From Pseudomonas helmanticensis (lineage in GTDB: Bacteria > Pseudomonadota > Gammaproteobacteria > Pseudomonadales > Pseudomonadaceae), in NCBI RefSeq assembly GCF_900182985.1, contig NZ_FXUY01000001.1, positions 3,224,001 to 3,288,000 on the forward strand: a DNA stretch of 64,000 bases. The letters run 5' to 3'. This document shows, piece by piece, positions 17,322 through 25,503 of this stretch; the stretch's first letter is position 1, and every line of letters begins with the position of its first letter. The position numbers were made by a program, and so were the translations under genes. Under the pieces are notes generated by a model. It was not told where the DNA came from. It was given only the letters and a program-made list of their open reading frames with translations, and did not search any database.

Positions 17322-17585
17322 TTGAAGCTAAAAAATGCGCTAACAGACTATACAGAGGCCGAATATCTAGAAATCATACAGCGCTTATTTAAAGGGAAAT
17401 TACCTTCGGAAGAACAGCATGACGAGCTTGTCGATCACATCGTAAAAACCTCCGAACACCCGAATGGAACCGGAGTGCTCTACTACCCCGAAGAAGGTAT
17501 TGAGGACAGCCCAGAAGGCGTATTAGGAGCCATTAAAGCCTGGCGCGCAGCCAACGGAAAACCCGGATTCAAAACCGAGGAATGA
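17322..17585 (+). CDS. Second colicin/pyocin DNase immunity protein, copy 2
   Basis: An 87-aa paralogue of the preceding gene, starting at TTG (MKLKNALTDYTEAEYLEIIQ; an AAAAAGG lies upstream). It keeps SEHPNGTGVLYYPEEG and WRAANGKPGFK. The helix II specificity segment differs: HDELVDHIVKTSEHP here against HDAIVNEIILSSEHP in copy 1. It begins 19 bases after copy 1. It may widen protection to a competitor toxin or be left from an earlier toxin swap; which toxin it blocks cannot be told from sequence. Confidence 0.9.
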   Translation: MKLKNALTDYTEAEYLEIIQRLFKGKLPSEEQHDELVDHIVKTSEHPNGTGVLYYPEEGIEDSPEGVLGAIKAWRAANGKPGFKTEE

Positions 17586-17587
17586 AA

Positions 17588-17622
17588 AAAAAGCGAGCAG
17601 GCTTCAACGCCTGCTCGCTTTC
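17588..17622. terminator. Bidirectional terminator between immunity genes and SDR
   Basis: GCGAGCAGG and CCTGCTCGC form a 9-bp stem with loop CTTCAACG, with an A run on the left and T-rich DNA on the right. It starts just after the second immunity stop and lies just beyond the convergent SDR gene stop. Confidence 0.75.
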
Positions 17623-17629
17623 GCTTCGA

Positions 17630-18541
17630 TTACAACGAGTACTTCTGCAAATTCGCCATCATTTCCTTCAGCGCCTCGATATTGTCCTTCGGATGCGCCG
17701 CCCCTTCGAAATCGCAAATCTGCTGCCAATGCGCGGCAACGTCCTCAGGCGAGAAACCCGCACGCGGATCGAACCCGGCGCCCAGGCTGCGTTCCCAGCG
17801 CACTTTGCCCATCCAGCCGCCACCGACTTCGAACAATCCGGAAGTCTCCTGGCACTGTTCGCTCGCCAGGTACACCACCAACGGGCTGACCAGCTCCGGT
17901 TTGAGTTGCTCGAACACTTGTGGCGGGATCAGGCCTTCGGTCATGCGCGTGCCGCCGGTTGGCGCGATGGCGTTGACCAGAATGTTGTTCTTGCGACCTT
18001 CGATGGCCAGGGTGCGGGTCAGACCATAGAGGCCGAGTTTGGCCATGCCGTAGTTGGACTGGCCGAAGTTGCCGTAGATACCCGAGGTCGAAGCCGTGAA
18101 GATCACGCGGCCGTAGTTTTGCTCGCGCAGATGCGGCCATGCGGCGCGGGTGACTTTGTAGGCGCCTTCGACGTGGACGCGATACACCAGATCCCAGTCG
18201 GCGTCGTCCATTTTGTGGAAGGTCTTGTCGCGCAGGATACCGGCGTTGTTGACCACCACGTCGACGCGGCCGAAGGCATCGAGAGCGTTCTGTACGAGTT
18301 TGTCGCCGTCGGTGACCGAGTCGTGGTTGGCTTCGGCGATACCGCCGGCCTGACGGATTTCCGCGACCACGCGATCGGCAGCGGAAGCATTCGCGCCCTC
18401 GCCCTGCGTCGAGCCGCCGAGGTCGTTGACCAGCACTTTGGCGCCCTGCTTGGCGAACAGCAGCGCATGAGCGCGACCGAGGCCACCACCGGCTCCGGTG
18501 ACGATTACGACTTTATCTTCGAAACGCACAGACTCATTCAT
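17630..18541 (-). CDS. SDR oxidoreductase, MFE-2-like 3-hydroxyacyl-CoA dehydrogenase type
   Basis: A 303-aa short-chain dehydrogenase beginning MNESVRFEDKVVIVTG (GGAG upstream). The cofactor motif is TGAGGGLGRAHALLFAKQG, then NDLGGS, NNAGILRDKTF and the catalytic YGMAKLG with upstream Ser. The NDLGG and ILRDKTFHKM blocks are typical of the peroxisomal multifunctional enzyme type 2 dehydrogenase group. The extra C-terminal ~45 residues (GFDPRAGFSPEDVAAHWQQI) also occur there. It probably oxidises a 3-hydroxyacyl-CoA; the exact substrate is unknown. Confidence 0.88.
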   Translation of the reverse strand: MNESVRFEDKVVIVTGAGGGLGRAHALLFAKQGAKVLVNDLGGSTQGEGANASAADRVVAEIRQAGGIAEANHDSVTDGDKLVQNALDAFGRVDVVVNNAGILRDKTFHKMDDADWDLVYRVHVEGAYKVTRAAWPHLREQNYGRVIFTASTSGIYGNFGQSNYGMAKLGLYGLTRTLAIEGRKNNILVNAIAPTGGTRMTEGLIPPQVFEQLKPELVSPLVVYLASEQCQETSGLFEVGGGWMGKVRWERSLGAGFDPRAGFSPEDVAAHWQQICDFEGAAHPKDNIEALKEMMANLQKYSL

Positions 18542-18650
18542 CGCGGCAACTCCAGCAGGCCAGTATTGACCCCGAGTGTCAGGCACGCGGCTTTCGGTCA
18601 CAACGAATACGGCAGAGGCTGAATGGTGCGCGATAAGGTTGGGGGATAGT

Positions 18651-18733
18651 GAAGATCAAAAGATCGCAGCCTGCGGCAGCTCCTACACAAATCCAATGTA
18701 GGAGCTGCCGCAGGCTGCGATCTTTTGATCTTC
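18651..18733. repeat. Inverted pair of GTAGGAGCTGCC palindromes
   Basis: GAAGATCAAAAGATCGCAGC at the left is mirrored by the complementary sequence at the right edge. The inner part TGTAGGAGCTGCCGCAGG is the local family core. It fills the space between two leftward genes. Confidence 0.88.
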
Positions 18734-19634
18734 AGGAGCAGGCCACTCTGCGCGGTGGCAAGACAAAGCGTTCACGAAACTCCAGGTAGTGCTTAAGCAC
18801 CTGCACCGGCGCCTCAGTTTGCGGGTAGTGACCAATGCCCGGCAGCAGCACAGCGTCGGCATCAGGAATCAACTCGCAATAACGCTGCACCATGTGCGCA
18901 CCAGAGATCGGATCGACTTCGCCATCGATCACCCGCAGAGGAATTTCACCGCGCTGCATCGCCGCGACCCAACGGTCACGCTGGACCCGGCGTTCGGGGA
19001 TGTAGCTGATCAGTTTGTGCATCACGCGCGGGCCGTGATTGCTGTCGACCAGACTCCAGAAATCATCCAGTTCGCTTTCGCTCGGCCGGGTGTGCGGGCC
19101 GAAGATCTGGCGGAAGCTTTTCACCAGAGCATCACGGGTAAACGCACGGCCGATCATCCAGCCCAACGGGCTCAACAACAGTTTTTGCATCAGCACCGGG
19201 CGATGGGTTTCCGGGAACAGGCCGCCATTGAGGAATACGCAACTGGCCACTTCGATGCGGTCTTCGTAATGCCGGGCGAGCAATTCCTGCGCGACGCTGT
19301 CGCCGTAATCGTGTGCCAACAGATGCACCGGTTGCTCGACCTGCAAATGCGCGAGCAACGCCTGTTGCAGATCGGCCTGTTCCAGCAGGCTGTAGGTGTG
19401 ATTGAGCGGTTTCGCCGAGTCGCCAAAACCGAGCATGTCACAGGCGATCACCCGATAACGCTGCGCCAGTGGCTGCCACAGGTAGTGCCAATCCCAACTG
19501 GCCGTCGGAAAGCCATGGATCAGCAACAGTGGCTCGCCCTGCCCGGTTGTCCAGTAACGGATCGGCTGGCCACGAAAGACAAACGTCTGGCTGCGTTTGC
19601 GCCAGACACACAGAGGAATCTCGGCGAGAGGCAT
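18732..19634 (-). CDS. Alpha/beta hydrolase, epoxide hydrolase/haloalkane dehalogenase-like
   Basis: A 300-aa alpha/beta hydrolase. The oxyanion segment is LLIHGFPTASWDW. The nucleophile elbow AHDYGDSVAQEL carries Asp rather than Ser, as in epoxide hydrolases and the MEST group. The remaining charge-relay candidates are the Asp in VIDGEVDPISG and the His in GIGHYPQTEAP. The start codon overlaps the stop of the preceding class II aldolase gene by one base (TAATG), indicating coupling. The substrate is unknown. The 3' end touches the intergenic repeat. Confidence 0.85.
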   Translation of the reverse strand: MPLAEIPLCVWRKRSQTFVFRGQPIRYWTTGQGEPLLLIHGFPTASWDWHYLWQPLAQRYRVIACDMLGFGDSAKPLNHTYSLLEQADLQQALLAHLQVEQPVHLLAHDYGDSVAQELLARHYEDRIEVASCVFLNGGLFPETHRPVLMQKLLLSPLGWMIGRAFTRDALVKSFRQIFGPHTRPSESELDDFWSLVDSNHGPRVMHKLISYIPERRVQRDRWVAAMQRGEIPLRVIDGEVDPISGAHMVQRYCELIPDADAVLLPGIGHYPQTEAPVQVLKHYLEFRERFVLPPRRVACS

Positions 19635-20416
19635 TAGAGTTTATACCCGGGGTCTTGTTTATCGAGTTTGCGCAGCAACGCTGGCCAGGCCAACGCACCA
19701 CCCATGCCTTGAGCACTTTTGGTGACGCCGGCGATCATCGCTTTGGCGCCTGCGAGAATCTGCGGTTCGATGGCGATGAGTTCAGCACCACCGGTTTGCG
19801 CCATTACCTGGATGTCGCAGGCACGCTGGAAGGTGAACATCATCAGAAAGGTATCGGCGATGCTGCCGCCACAGGTCAGCAGACCGTGGTTGTGCAGCAT
19901 CAGGAAATTGTTTTCGCCCAGATCGGCCTGCAAGCGCGCCTTCTCTTCGTGGTTCAGCGCCACGCCTTCGTAGGCGTGATAGGCCAGGCTCGACAGCACG
20001 AACAACGATTGCTGGCTGATCGGCAGTACGCCCTGCTTTTGCGCCGACACCGCAACACCGGAGGCAGTGTGCGTATGCAGCACGCAAACCACGTCATGCC
20101 GCACTTCGTGCACGGCGCTGTGGATGGTGTAGCCGGCGGGATTGATCTCGTGGGGGCTGTCCATGAGTTTGTTGCCGGCCTGATCGACTTTCACCAGGCT
20201 CGACGCGGTGATCTCATGAAACATCAGACCAAACGGGTTGATCAGGAAATCTTCGGTGCCCGGTACCTTGGCGGAAATATGGGTGAAGATCAGATCGTCC
20301 CAGCCGTGGGCGGCGACCAGACGATAACAAGCGGCGAGATCGACACGGGCCTGCCACTCCGCGGCGCTGACCTGATCTTTGACATTAAGGGACGATTGGA
20401 CGGGGGCTACGCTCAC
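19634..20416 (-). CDS. Class II aldolase/adducin family protein
   Basis: A 260-aa protein with the class II aldolase metal site: HVCVLHTH-like block VVCVLHTHTASG, plus LMLHNHGLLTCGG with the third His. The start is taken as the GTG at 20416 (MSVAPVQSSLN) because AGAGG lies 8 bases before it; a GTG 11 codons upstream is possible. Members cleave or epimerise sugar phosphates, but this large pseudomonad subgroup has no fixed substrate. It is co-transcribed with the hydrolase gene. Confidence 0.88.
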   Translation of the reverse strand: MSVAPVQSSLNVKDQVSAAEWQARVDLAACYRLVAAHGWDDLIFTHISAKVPGTEDFLINPFGLMFHEITASSLVKVDQAGNKLMDSPHEINPAGYTIHSAVHEVRHDVVCVLHTHTASGVAVSAQKQGVLPISQQSLFVLSSLAYHAYEGVALNHEEKARLQADLGENNFLMLHNHGLLTCGGSIADTFLMMFTFQRACDIQVMAQTGGAELIAIEPQILAGAKAMIAGVTKSAQGMGGALAWPALLRKLDKQDPGYKL

Positions 20417-20547
20417 TGTATGCACCTCTGCGTTCTTATTGTTCTGCACGTGTGAGCAGTCTAGTCAGGCGCAGAGGATCGCGTAGTTGCATTGGCAGCC
20501 AGCTTGATGACTGATCGAGTCAGCGATGCAAACAGCTTGGATCCATG

Positions 20548-21234
20548 TCAAAGCAACGACGCCAACAATGGCGCGGCAAACAGATTGAGTAACCCGGTCA
20601 AGACCATCACCAGCCCGGCGACAGAGCCTTCTTCGCCGCCCACTTCATGGGCCCGGCTGACCCCGGCACCGTGCGCGCCAACCCCGAACAGCGCACCCCG
20701 GGCCAAGGCACTGCGCAGTGGCAGCCACTTCAACAGCACGCCACCGAGCATTGCCCCAAACACACCGGTGAACATCACGAACACCGCCGTCAACTCCGGC
20801 ACCCCGCCCAGATTCTGCGCCAGCGGCATGGCGAACGGCGTAGTGATCGAACGCGGCAGCAGTGACATCGTCACCGAGCTGTCGAGTGCCAACGCCTTGG
20901 CCAGTCCGAACGAGGTGCCGATCGACGCGGCACTGCCGGCAATCATCCCCAGCAGGAGTGCCAACCAGTGCCGCATCAACAAGCGGCGTTGTTGCCAGAT
21001 CGGCACGGCGAAGGCGACGGTCACCGGGCCCAGCACCAGCATCAACCAGTGGGTGTTGCTCGAATACTCGGCATACGCGGTGTGCAGCGGCACGGCGAGC
21101 GCCAGCAACAGCGCAGGGACCAGAATCAGCGGTGACAACACGTAGCGGCCGGTGCGCCGATAAATCCAGCGGCTGAACAAATACGCCGACAAGGTGAAGG
21201 CGAGCCAGAACATCGGCATCCATTCAAGCTTCAT
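20548..21234 (-). CDS. lrgB: LrgB/CidB-family membrane protein
   Basis: A 228-aa protein with about six membrane segments and the family block VTMSLLPRSITTPFAMPLAQ, followed by VFVMFTGVFGAMLGG and GVGAHGAGVSRA. LrgB works with LrgA, a holin-like partner, in export or control of murein hydrolases or small metabolites. It overlaps lrgA by 11 bases, so the two are translationally coupled. Confidence 0.9.
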   Translation of the reverse strand: MKLEWMPMFWLAFTLSAYLFSRWIYRRTGRYVLSPLILVPALLLALAVPLHTAYAEYSSNTHWLMLVLGPVTVAFAVPIWQQRRLLMRHWLALLLGMIAGSAASIGTSFGLAKALALDSSVTMSLLPRSITTPFAMPLAQNLGGVPELTAVFVMFTGVFGAMLGGVLLKWLPLRSALARGALFGVGAHGAGVSRAHEVGGEEGSVAGLVMVLTGLLNLFAAPLLASLL

Positions 21235-21610
21235 GGGAACGCCTCGCGCGCACGGCCAGTTCCACAGTGAACGCAGTCACCAGCATCACCATCAAAGTGC
21301 TGCCCGCGATCACCAGCAAAATCCGCCAACCGTCATTGCGCAGCAACGCGCCGTAGTCGAGCAAGCTCATCAGTGCCGGAATGAAAAACAGCAACATCTC
21401 GGCCATCAGCAAACCCGCGCCCAATTGCAGCGCCGCCGGTTTGACCCAGCCGAAAGCGAAGGCCAACAGCAACAGCGCCATGCCGATGACGCCGCCGGGA
21501 ATCGGCCAGGCTAGCCATGCGGCTAGTTGGCAGCCGAGCAGGTAGAGACCGAGTAACACGGCGAGTTCGACAAAGAGACGGAAAAAGTGTTTGAGACGGG
21601 CGGCGTTCAT
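21224..21610 (-). CDS. lrgA: LrgA/CidA-family holin-like membrane protein
   Basis: A 128-aa protein with about four hydrophobic segments: FVELAVLLGLYLLG, PIPGGVIGMALLLLAF, MAEMLLFFIPALMSLLDY and the C-terminal LLVIAGSTLMVMLVTAF. The PIPGGVIGM and LLFFIPA blocks are typical of LrgA/CidA. It is the first gene of lrgAB and is divergent from a LysR regulator, the usual arrangement for cid/lrg control. Confidence 0.9.
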   Translation of the reverse strand: MNAARLKHFFRLFVELAVLLGLYLLGCQLAAWLAWPIPGGVIGMALLLLAFAFGWVKPAALQLGAGLLMAEMLLFFIPALMSLLDYGALLRNDGWRILLVIAGSTLMVMLVTAFTVELAVRARRSHEA

Positions 21611-21684
21611 GATTGTGCTCCTGACAGGGGCCTATTTTACGAAGCGGCCTGCCATCCCCGAAGCGAATTGTTAGACTCAAGACC

Positions 21685-21699
21685 ATTCCAAAATGGAAT
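21685..21699. promoter_or_regulatory. Palindrome at the lrgA/LysR divergent promoter
   Basis: ATTCCAAAATGGAAT has perfect 6-bp arms around AAA and contains a T-N11-A LysR-type core. It lies 6 bases before the LysR start and 75 before lrgA, and so may serve for autoregulation and lrgAB control. Confidence 0.55.
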
Positions 21700-21705
21700 C
21701 AGGCA

Positions 21706-22593
21706 ATGGAATTCAAACAGCTGCGCAGTTTTGTCGAAGTCATGCACCAGGGCGGTTTCACTCAAGCCGCAAAAACCCTGCACATCAGTCAGTCAGCGGT
21801 AAGCAAACAAATCGCGCAGCTCGAACAAAGCCTCGGCACGCCTTTGCTCGAGCGGCTCGGTTCGCAATTGCGCCTGACCGCCGCTGGCAGCGTGGTGCTG
21901 CAACGGGCCGAGGGCATGCTGCGCCTGCGCAACGAGTTGCTCGCGGAACTGGATGATCTTAGTCACCTGGCGCGTGGAGAACTGCGCCTTGGTCTGCCGC
22001 TGCTGGGGAGCGACGCACTGTTCGCAGAACTGTTTGCCGAATACCGGCGGCGCTATCCGAACATCAGCATCCAGTTGCTCGAAGGTGGCAGCCGCAACAT
22101 TGAGCAGGCTGTGCTGAGCGGTGAACTGGAGTTGGGCGGCAGTCTGTTGCCCAAGGATCAGCAATTCGACTGGCAGCCGTTTTGCGATGAACAACTCGAC
22201 GCTTTGCTGCCGGTGGATCATCCGTTGGCCGATCGGGGCGAGATCGGTCTGGAAGAATTGGCCGAGACGCCCTTTCTGCTCTATCAGCGCAGCTTCGTGC
22301 TCAACGACCGCTTGCTGCAGGCATGCCAGCAATTGGGCTTCACGCCGAAGGAAGGCGGACGCAGCGGTCAGGCCGATTTTCTTGCGGCGCTGGTCGCCGC
22401 CGGGCAAGGCGTGGTGCTGTTGCCCAGCGTGGTCGCACGCGGTCTGGTGCGACCTGGCGTGGTGCGACTGACCTTGCGAGCACCAGATTATCTGCGCTGG
22501 GATATCGCGTTCATCTGGCGTCGGGGCGCGTATTTGTCGAAAGCCGCGCAAGCGTGGCTGAGCTTGTTGCGCGAGCGGACGATCAGCCCTTGA
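21706..22593 (+). CDS. LysR-family regulator next to lrgAB
   Basis: A 295-aa LysR protein. The N-terminal winged helix begins MEFKQLRSFVEVMHQGGFTQ with the recognition region SQSAVSKQIAQLEQSLG. The periplasmic-binding-protein-like effector domain spans about 90-290, with LPVDHPLADRG and VAAGQGVVLLPSVVA. It is divergent from lrgAB and likely their regulator, by analogy with CidR. It overlaps the convergent flavodoxin 3' end by 11 bases. Confidence 0.9.
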   Translation: MEFKQLRSFVEVMHQGGFTQAAKTLHISQSAVSKQIAQLEQSLGTPLLERLGSQLRLTAAGSVVLQRAEGMLRLRNELLAELDDLSHLARGELRLGLPLLGSDALFAELFAEYRRRYPNISIQLLEGGSRNIEQAVLSGELELGGSLLPKDQQFDWQPFCDEQLDALLPVDHPLADRGEIGLEELAETPFLLYQRSFVLNDRLLQACQQLGFTPKEGGRSGQADFLAALVAAGQGVVLLPSVVARGLVRPGVVRLTLRAPDYLRWDIAFIWRRGAYLSKAAQAWLSLLRERTISP

Positions 22594-23038
22594 GCGCGTC
22601 GATCAACTGCGCTAGCCAAGGCTCGGCGTCGGTTTCCGGGGTGACACTTTCACTGGCATCGATGCGCAGCATCTCTTGCACTTCGCGCACACCCAGTTCG
22701 CCGAACAGTTCGCGCATTTGCTCGCCGCCGCCGCAGAAAGTTTCACCGTAACTGGCGTCGCCCAGAGCAATCACTGCGCCCGGCAAACCACGCCACGCCG
22801 CCGGTAACTGGTCGCGAATCGCCGAGTACAGCGGCATCAGGTTGTCCGGCAACTCGCCCATGCCGGTGGTCGAAGTCACCGCGAGGAACGCGTCAGGGCC
22901 GAACGCTTGAATGTCCGCCAGGCTGGCGCGCGAGTTATAGAAGGTTTCAAAACCAGCGGATTTCAGCAGGTTCTGGGCGTGGCGAGCGACTTCTTCGGCG
23001 GTGCCGTAGACCGAACCGGAGAGGATGGCGACTTTCAT
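22583..23038 (-). CDS. Flavodoxin (MioC-like short-chain)
   Basis: A 151-aa FMN-binding electron carrier starting MKVAILSGSVYGTAEEVARHA. The phosphate-binding loop is SGSVYGTAEE, and the flavin-contact loops are TSTTGMGELPDN and LGDASYGETFCGGG. An in-frame extension of 19 residues upstream was rejected because the flavodoxin fold starts at MKVAIL. It ends inside the convergent LysR gene. Confidence 0.92.
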   Translation of the reverse strand: MKVAILSGSVYGTAEEVARHAQNLLKSAGFETFYNSRASLADIQAFGPDAFLAVTSTTGMGELPDNLMPLYSAIRDQLPAAWRGLPGAVIALGDASYGETFCGGGEQMRELFGELGVREVQEMLRIDASESVTPETDAEPWLAQLIDALKG

Positions 23039-23192
23039 CAATCTGATCCTGAAACTGGAAAAAAAGAGCGGCGATAGTAACAGCCTCGAGCGCAAAGCTG
23101 CGACTGGATCTCAACTGGCGATAATGGCCAGTAGACAGCGCTTACGGTTCTTCTAGAATGCGAACCACTGACAACTCTGAAAGGATTCAAAG

Positions 23193-23651
23193 ATGATCAA
23201 CGCCAGTCTGCTGCAAATGGTGATCAATGCGTCGAACGACGGCATCGTGGTCGCCGAGAAGGAAGGCGAGCACGACAATATTCTGATTTATGTGAACCCG
23301 GCGTTTGAACGTCTGACCGGCTACACCAGCGAAGAGATCCTCTACCAGGACTGCCGTTTTCTGCAGGCTGGAGACCGTGACCAAGAAAGTCTGGAGCTGA
23401 TTCGTGAGGTGTTGCACAACAATGGATCGTGCCGTGAGATCCTGCGCAACTATCGCAAGGACGGAACGCCGTTCTGGAATGAGCTGTCGCTTTCGACGGT
23501 GAAAAACGCCGCGGACGGGCAGACTTATTTCGTCGGCGTGCAGAAAGATGTGACTGTCCAGGTCAAGGCGCAACAGCGTGTCGTGCAGCTAGAAGCACAG
23601 GTTGCGGCGCTGCAGGCAGAGCTGGAAGCATTGAAAGCGACAAACGGTTAA
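23193..23651 (+). CDS. Short LOV-domain blue-light receptor
   Basis: A 152-aa protein, nearly all a LOV (PAS) core with short N- and C-terminal helices. The adduct-forming Cys54 is in YQDCRFLQAGDRDQ, close to GxNCRFLQ. Other flavin contacts are VNPAFERLTGY, LRNYRKDGTPFWNEL and VGVQKDVT. The C-terminal ~30 residues (VVQLEAQVAALQAELEAL) form a coiled coil for dimerisation, with no kinase or other output domain. It closely resembles PpSB1-LOV of P. putida, which forms a cysteinyl-FMN adduct in blue light. An AAAGGA ribosome site precedes the ATG. Its output probably runs through the LitR-type MerR protein two genes away. Confidence 0.93.
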   Translation: MINASLLQMVINASNDGIVVAEKEGEHDNILIYVNPAFERLTGYTSEEILYQDCRFLQAGDRDQESLELIREVLHNNGSCREILRNYRKDGTPFWNELSLSTVKNAADGQTYFVGVQKDVTVQVKAQQRVVQLEAQVAALQAELEALKATNG

Positions 23652-23723
23652 AACAAAACAGCGAACTAATTGTCATTAACTACAATCACCAATGACTTTG
23701 TAACTATTTCTTTCGAGCTAGCC

Positions 23724-24329
23724 ATGCAACGCGACGCCCTTCTCACTCAGGATGAGCTGGATTTCATCCAGACCATGCAGCACAACCCGCAACTGAACGT
23801 GCGGGATGCGACGTCGAGTCTGCTGGTTAATGGCGGTTCGCAGATCCGTGACTTGCTCACGCGCCTCGCGGCGCATGAACAAGTCACCATTCAGGCCAAC
23901 TTCGAAAACCAGCAAATGACCTTTCCGCTGCACCTGGTGGAAGACGAGTTTCATGCGCTGCACCTGCGCCTCGGTGTCCCGAGCATTTACGAAGACGGCC
24001 CGATGGTGCGCCCATGGCGACTGGTACTTGAAGAGCCGGTCGCGCTGGAAAATGCCAAAGGCCAGCCAGGCATGATGTGGGTGCACGAGGTTTCGCATAA
24101 AGGCGTGTTGCTGGAAATGCGCAACAAGACCAAACCACCCAAGCATTTCGCCTTGTGGTTCAGCCCTTCGGGGTATGAGCGGATTTCATTGCGCGGCAAT
24201 TTCGAACGCGAAACCGAACAGGGTTTCTACGCCTACGAGCTGAGCCAGACCGATGCCGATGAAACCGAACGTCTGCGTCAGTTCATCCTGCAACAGCATC
24301 GCTTGACCCATCCTGCCCTGCACACCTGA
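23724..24329 (+). CDS. Conserved hypothetical protein, PilZ-like
   Basis: A 201-aa soluble protein starting MQRDALLTQDELDFIQ; an in-frame TTG at 23670 is less likely. The N-terminal half may be helical. The C-terminal half has RPWRLVLEEP followed by VHEVSHKGVLLEMRN, resembling a degenerate PilZ pattern (Arg cluster, then xSxxG), so c-di-GMP binding is possible but not convincing. It lies between the LOV gene and the convergent MerR gene; a light-signalling role is only contextual. Confidence 0.7.
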   Translation: MQRDALLTQDELDFIQTMQHNPQLNVRDATSSLLVNGGSQIRDLLTRLAAHEQVTIQANFENQQMTFPLHLVEDEFHALHLRLGVPSIYEDGPMVRPWRLVLEEPVALENAKGQPGMMWVHEVSHKGVLLEMRNKTKPPKHFALWFSPSGYERISLRGNFERETEQGFYAYELSQTDADETERLRQFILQQHRLTHPALHT

Positions 24330-24332
24330 TTC

Positions 24333-25310
24333 TCAGGTATCCAGTTTACCGGCGAGAAATTGCGTCAGGCGCTGACGCATGGTTGCACCTTCGTTACCAA
24401 TGCAACCGATTGAACTGGCCGCCAGACTGTCTTGCGCCAGATCGGCCGCGTCTCCCGCCAGCAACACCTGACAATCGAGACTCAACGCCAGCCGTTGCAA
24501 GCGTCGCGGTAATTCCGCGCTGGGCGCATGATTGGAAAACAGCACCAGCGCTTCCGGTTTGATCTTCTCGCAAATCAGCGTCAGCTCGTCGAACGGCTGC
24601 CCAGTGGTCAGCACCCGCACACCCGATTCGCTGGTACTGAGAAATAACGCCGCCACCAGCAATTCCAGTTCGCGGCACTGACCGGCCAAAGCGCTGACAA
24701 CAATCCTGCGCGGCTGAGCAGCACGCAATGTGACGATCCGCTGCAACACCCGCGCGCGCAGAAAACCATCGAAAAACAGCCATTCGCTGGTTTGCCCGAA
24801 CGCCTCCTGACGCTGCAACAATGCCCGCCAGAGCGGCATCAGAATGTCCTGAAACACCACAGCGAGCGAATACGAAGAAAATATCTGCGCATACACCCGA
24901 TCCATTTCCTGATCATCAAACGAACTGATCGCGCGCTGCACCTGATGCTGCCACTGCTGATAGTCAGCCTGCACCAGATCGTCGGAAATGATGTGCGCCA
25001 GCGCTTTCAAGGGCTCGGTCTTGGCGAGAATCCTGCCGATCTTGCTGACCGCTACGCCACGGTCGATCCATTCGACAATGCTGCGAACGCGCTCGATATC
25101 GGTGATCGAATACAGCCGATGCCCGCTTTCGGTGCGTGTCGGCTCGATCAATCCGTAACGTCGCTCCCATGCGCGCAAGGTGACCGGGTTGACGCCCGTC
25201 AGCCGCGAGACTTCGCGGATAGGGAACAGATCTTCGCGCTCGATCGCCACAGATGCCTGCGAAACAGGGTTTACGTCCGTCATGACAGGCATTGTGCGGT
25301 CAACTTCCAT
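24333..25310 (-). CDS. MerR-family regulator, LitR/CarH-like with altered B12 site
   Basis: A 325-aa protein. The MerR winged helix (~27-95) includes FPIREVSRLTGVNPVTLRAWERRYGLIEP and is followed by a helical bundle (~110-210) and a Rossmann-like B12-type domain (~210-320). CarH/LitR light sensors bind adenosylcobalamin through a Trp plus a Glu-His pair in the bundle; here the aligned part is LWRALLQRQEAFGQTSEWLF, so the His appears to be Trp. That suggests loss of cobalamin photosensing and dependence on a partner. The short LOV gene nearby is the obvious candidate. It likely represses light-inducible genes. The literal first seven residues may not be used, since MPVMTDVN is another start. 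Confidence 0.88.
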   Translation of the reverse strand: MEVDRTMPVMTDVNPVSQASVAIEREDLFPIREVSRLTGVNPVTLRAWERRYGLIEPTRTESGHRLYSITDIERVRSIVEWIDRGVAVSKIGRILAKTEPLKALAHIISDDLVQADYQQWQHQVQRAISSFDDQEMDRVYAQIFSSYSLAVVFQDILMPLWRALLQRQEAFGQTSEWLFFDGFLRARVLQRIVTLRAAQPRRIVVSALAGQCRELELLVAALFLSTSESGVRVLTTGQPFDELTLICEKIKPEALVLFSNHAPSAELPRRLQRLALSLDCQVLLAGDAADLAQDSLAASSIGCIGNEGATMRQRLTQFLAGKLDT

Positions 25311-25503
25311 GCTGGTTAATTGGATCCCATTCTACCCCTGATGCCCCTTCATCGTTCAAGTAGCTATCTGCGACGAAAGTCGCTGGTTTAATCGTTAAAA
25401 TCAGGAATAATCCTTGCTTGTTGAAAAGCGCAGGCCTCTACCCCGGCCTGCGTCAGGCGAACTTCCTACCCGGAACGACGCAATCGAAATACGGAGATAC
25501 ACA

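Noticed and set aside
14400..17630. Genomic island with integration site
   Set aside because: No tRNA, integrase or flanking direct repeats; the bacteriocin block may have entered by homologous exchange.
25311..25503. LitR/PplR-type TGTACA operator near the MerR gene
   Set aside because: I looked for TGTACA-like half-sites in this gap and upstream of the LOV and folM genes and saw none; a TTTAATCGTTAAA palindrome at 25387-25399 is the only symmetric element and its role is unclear.
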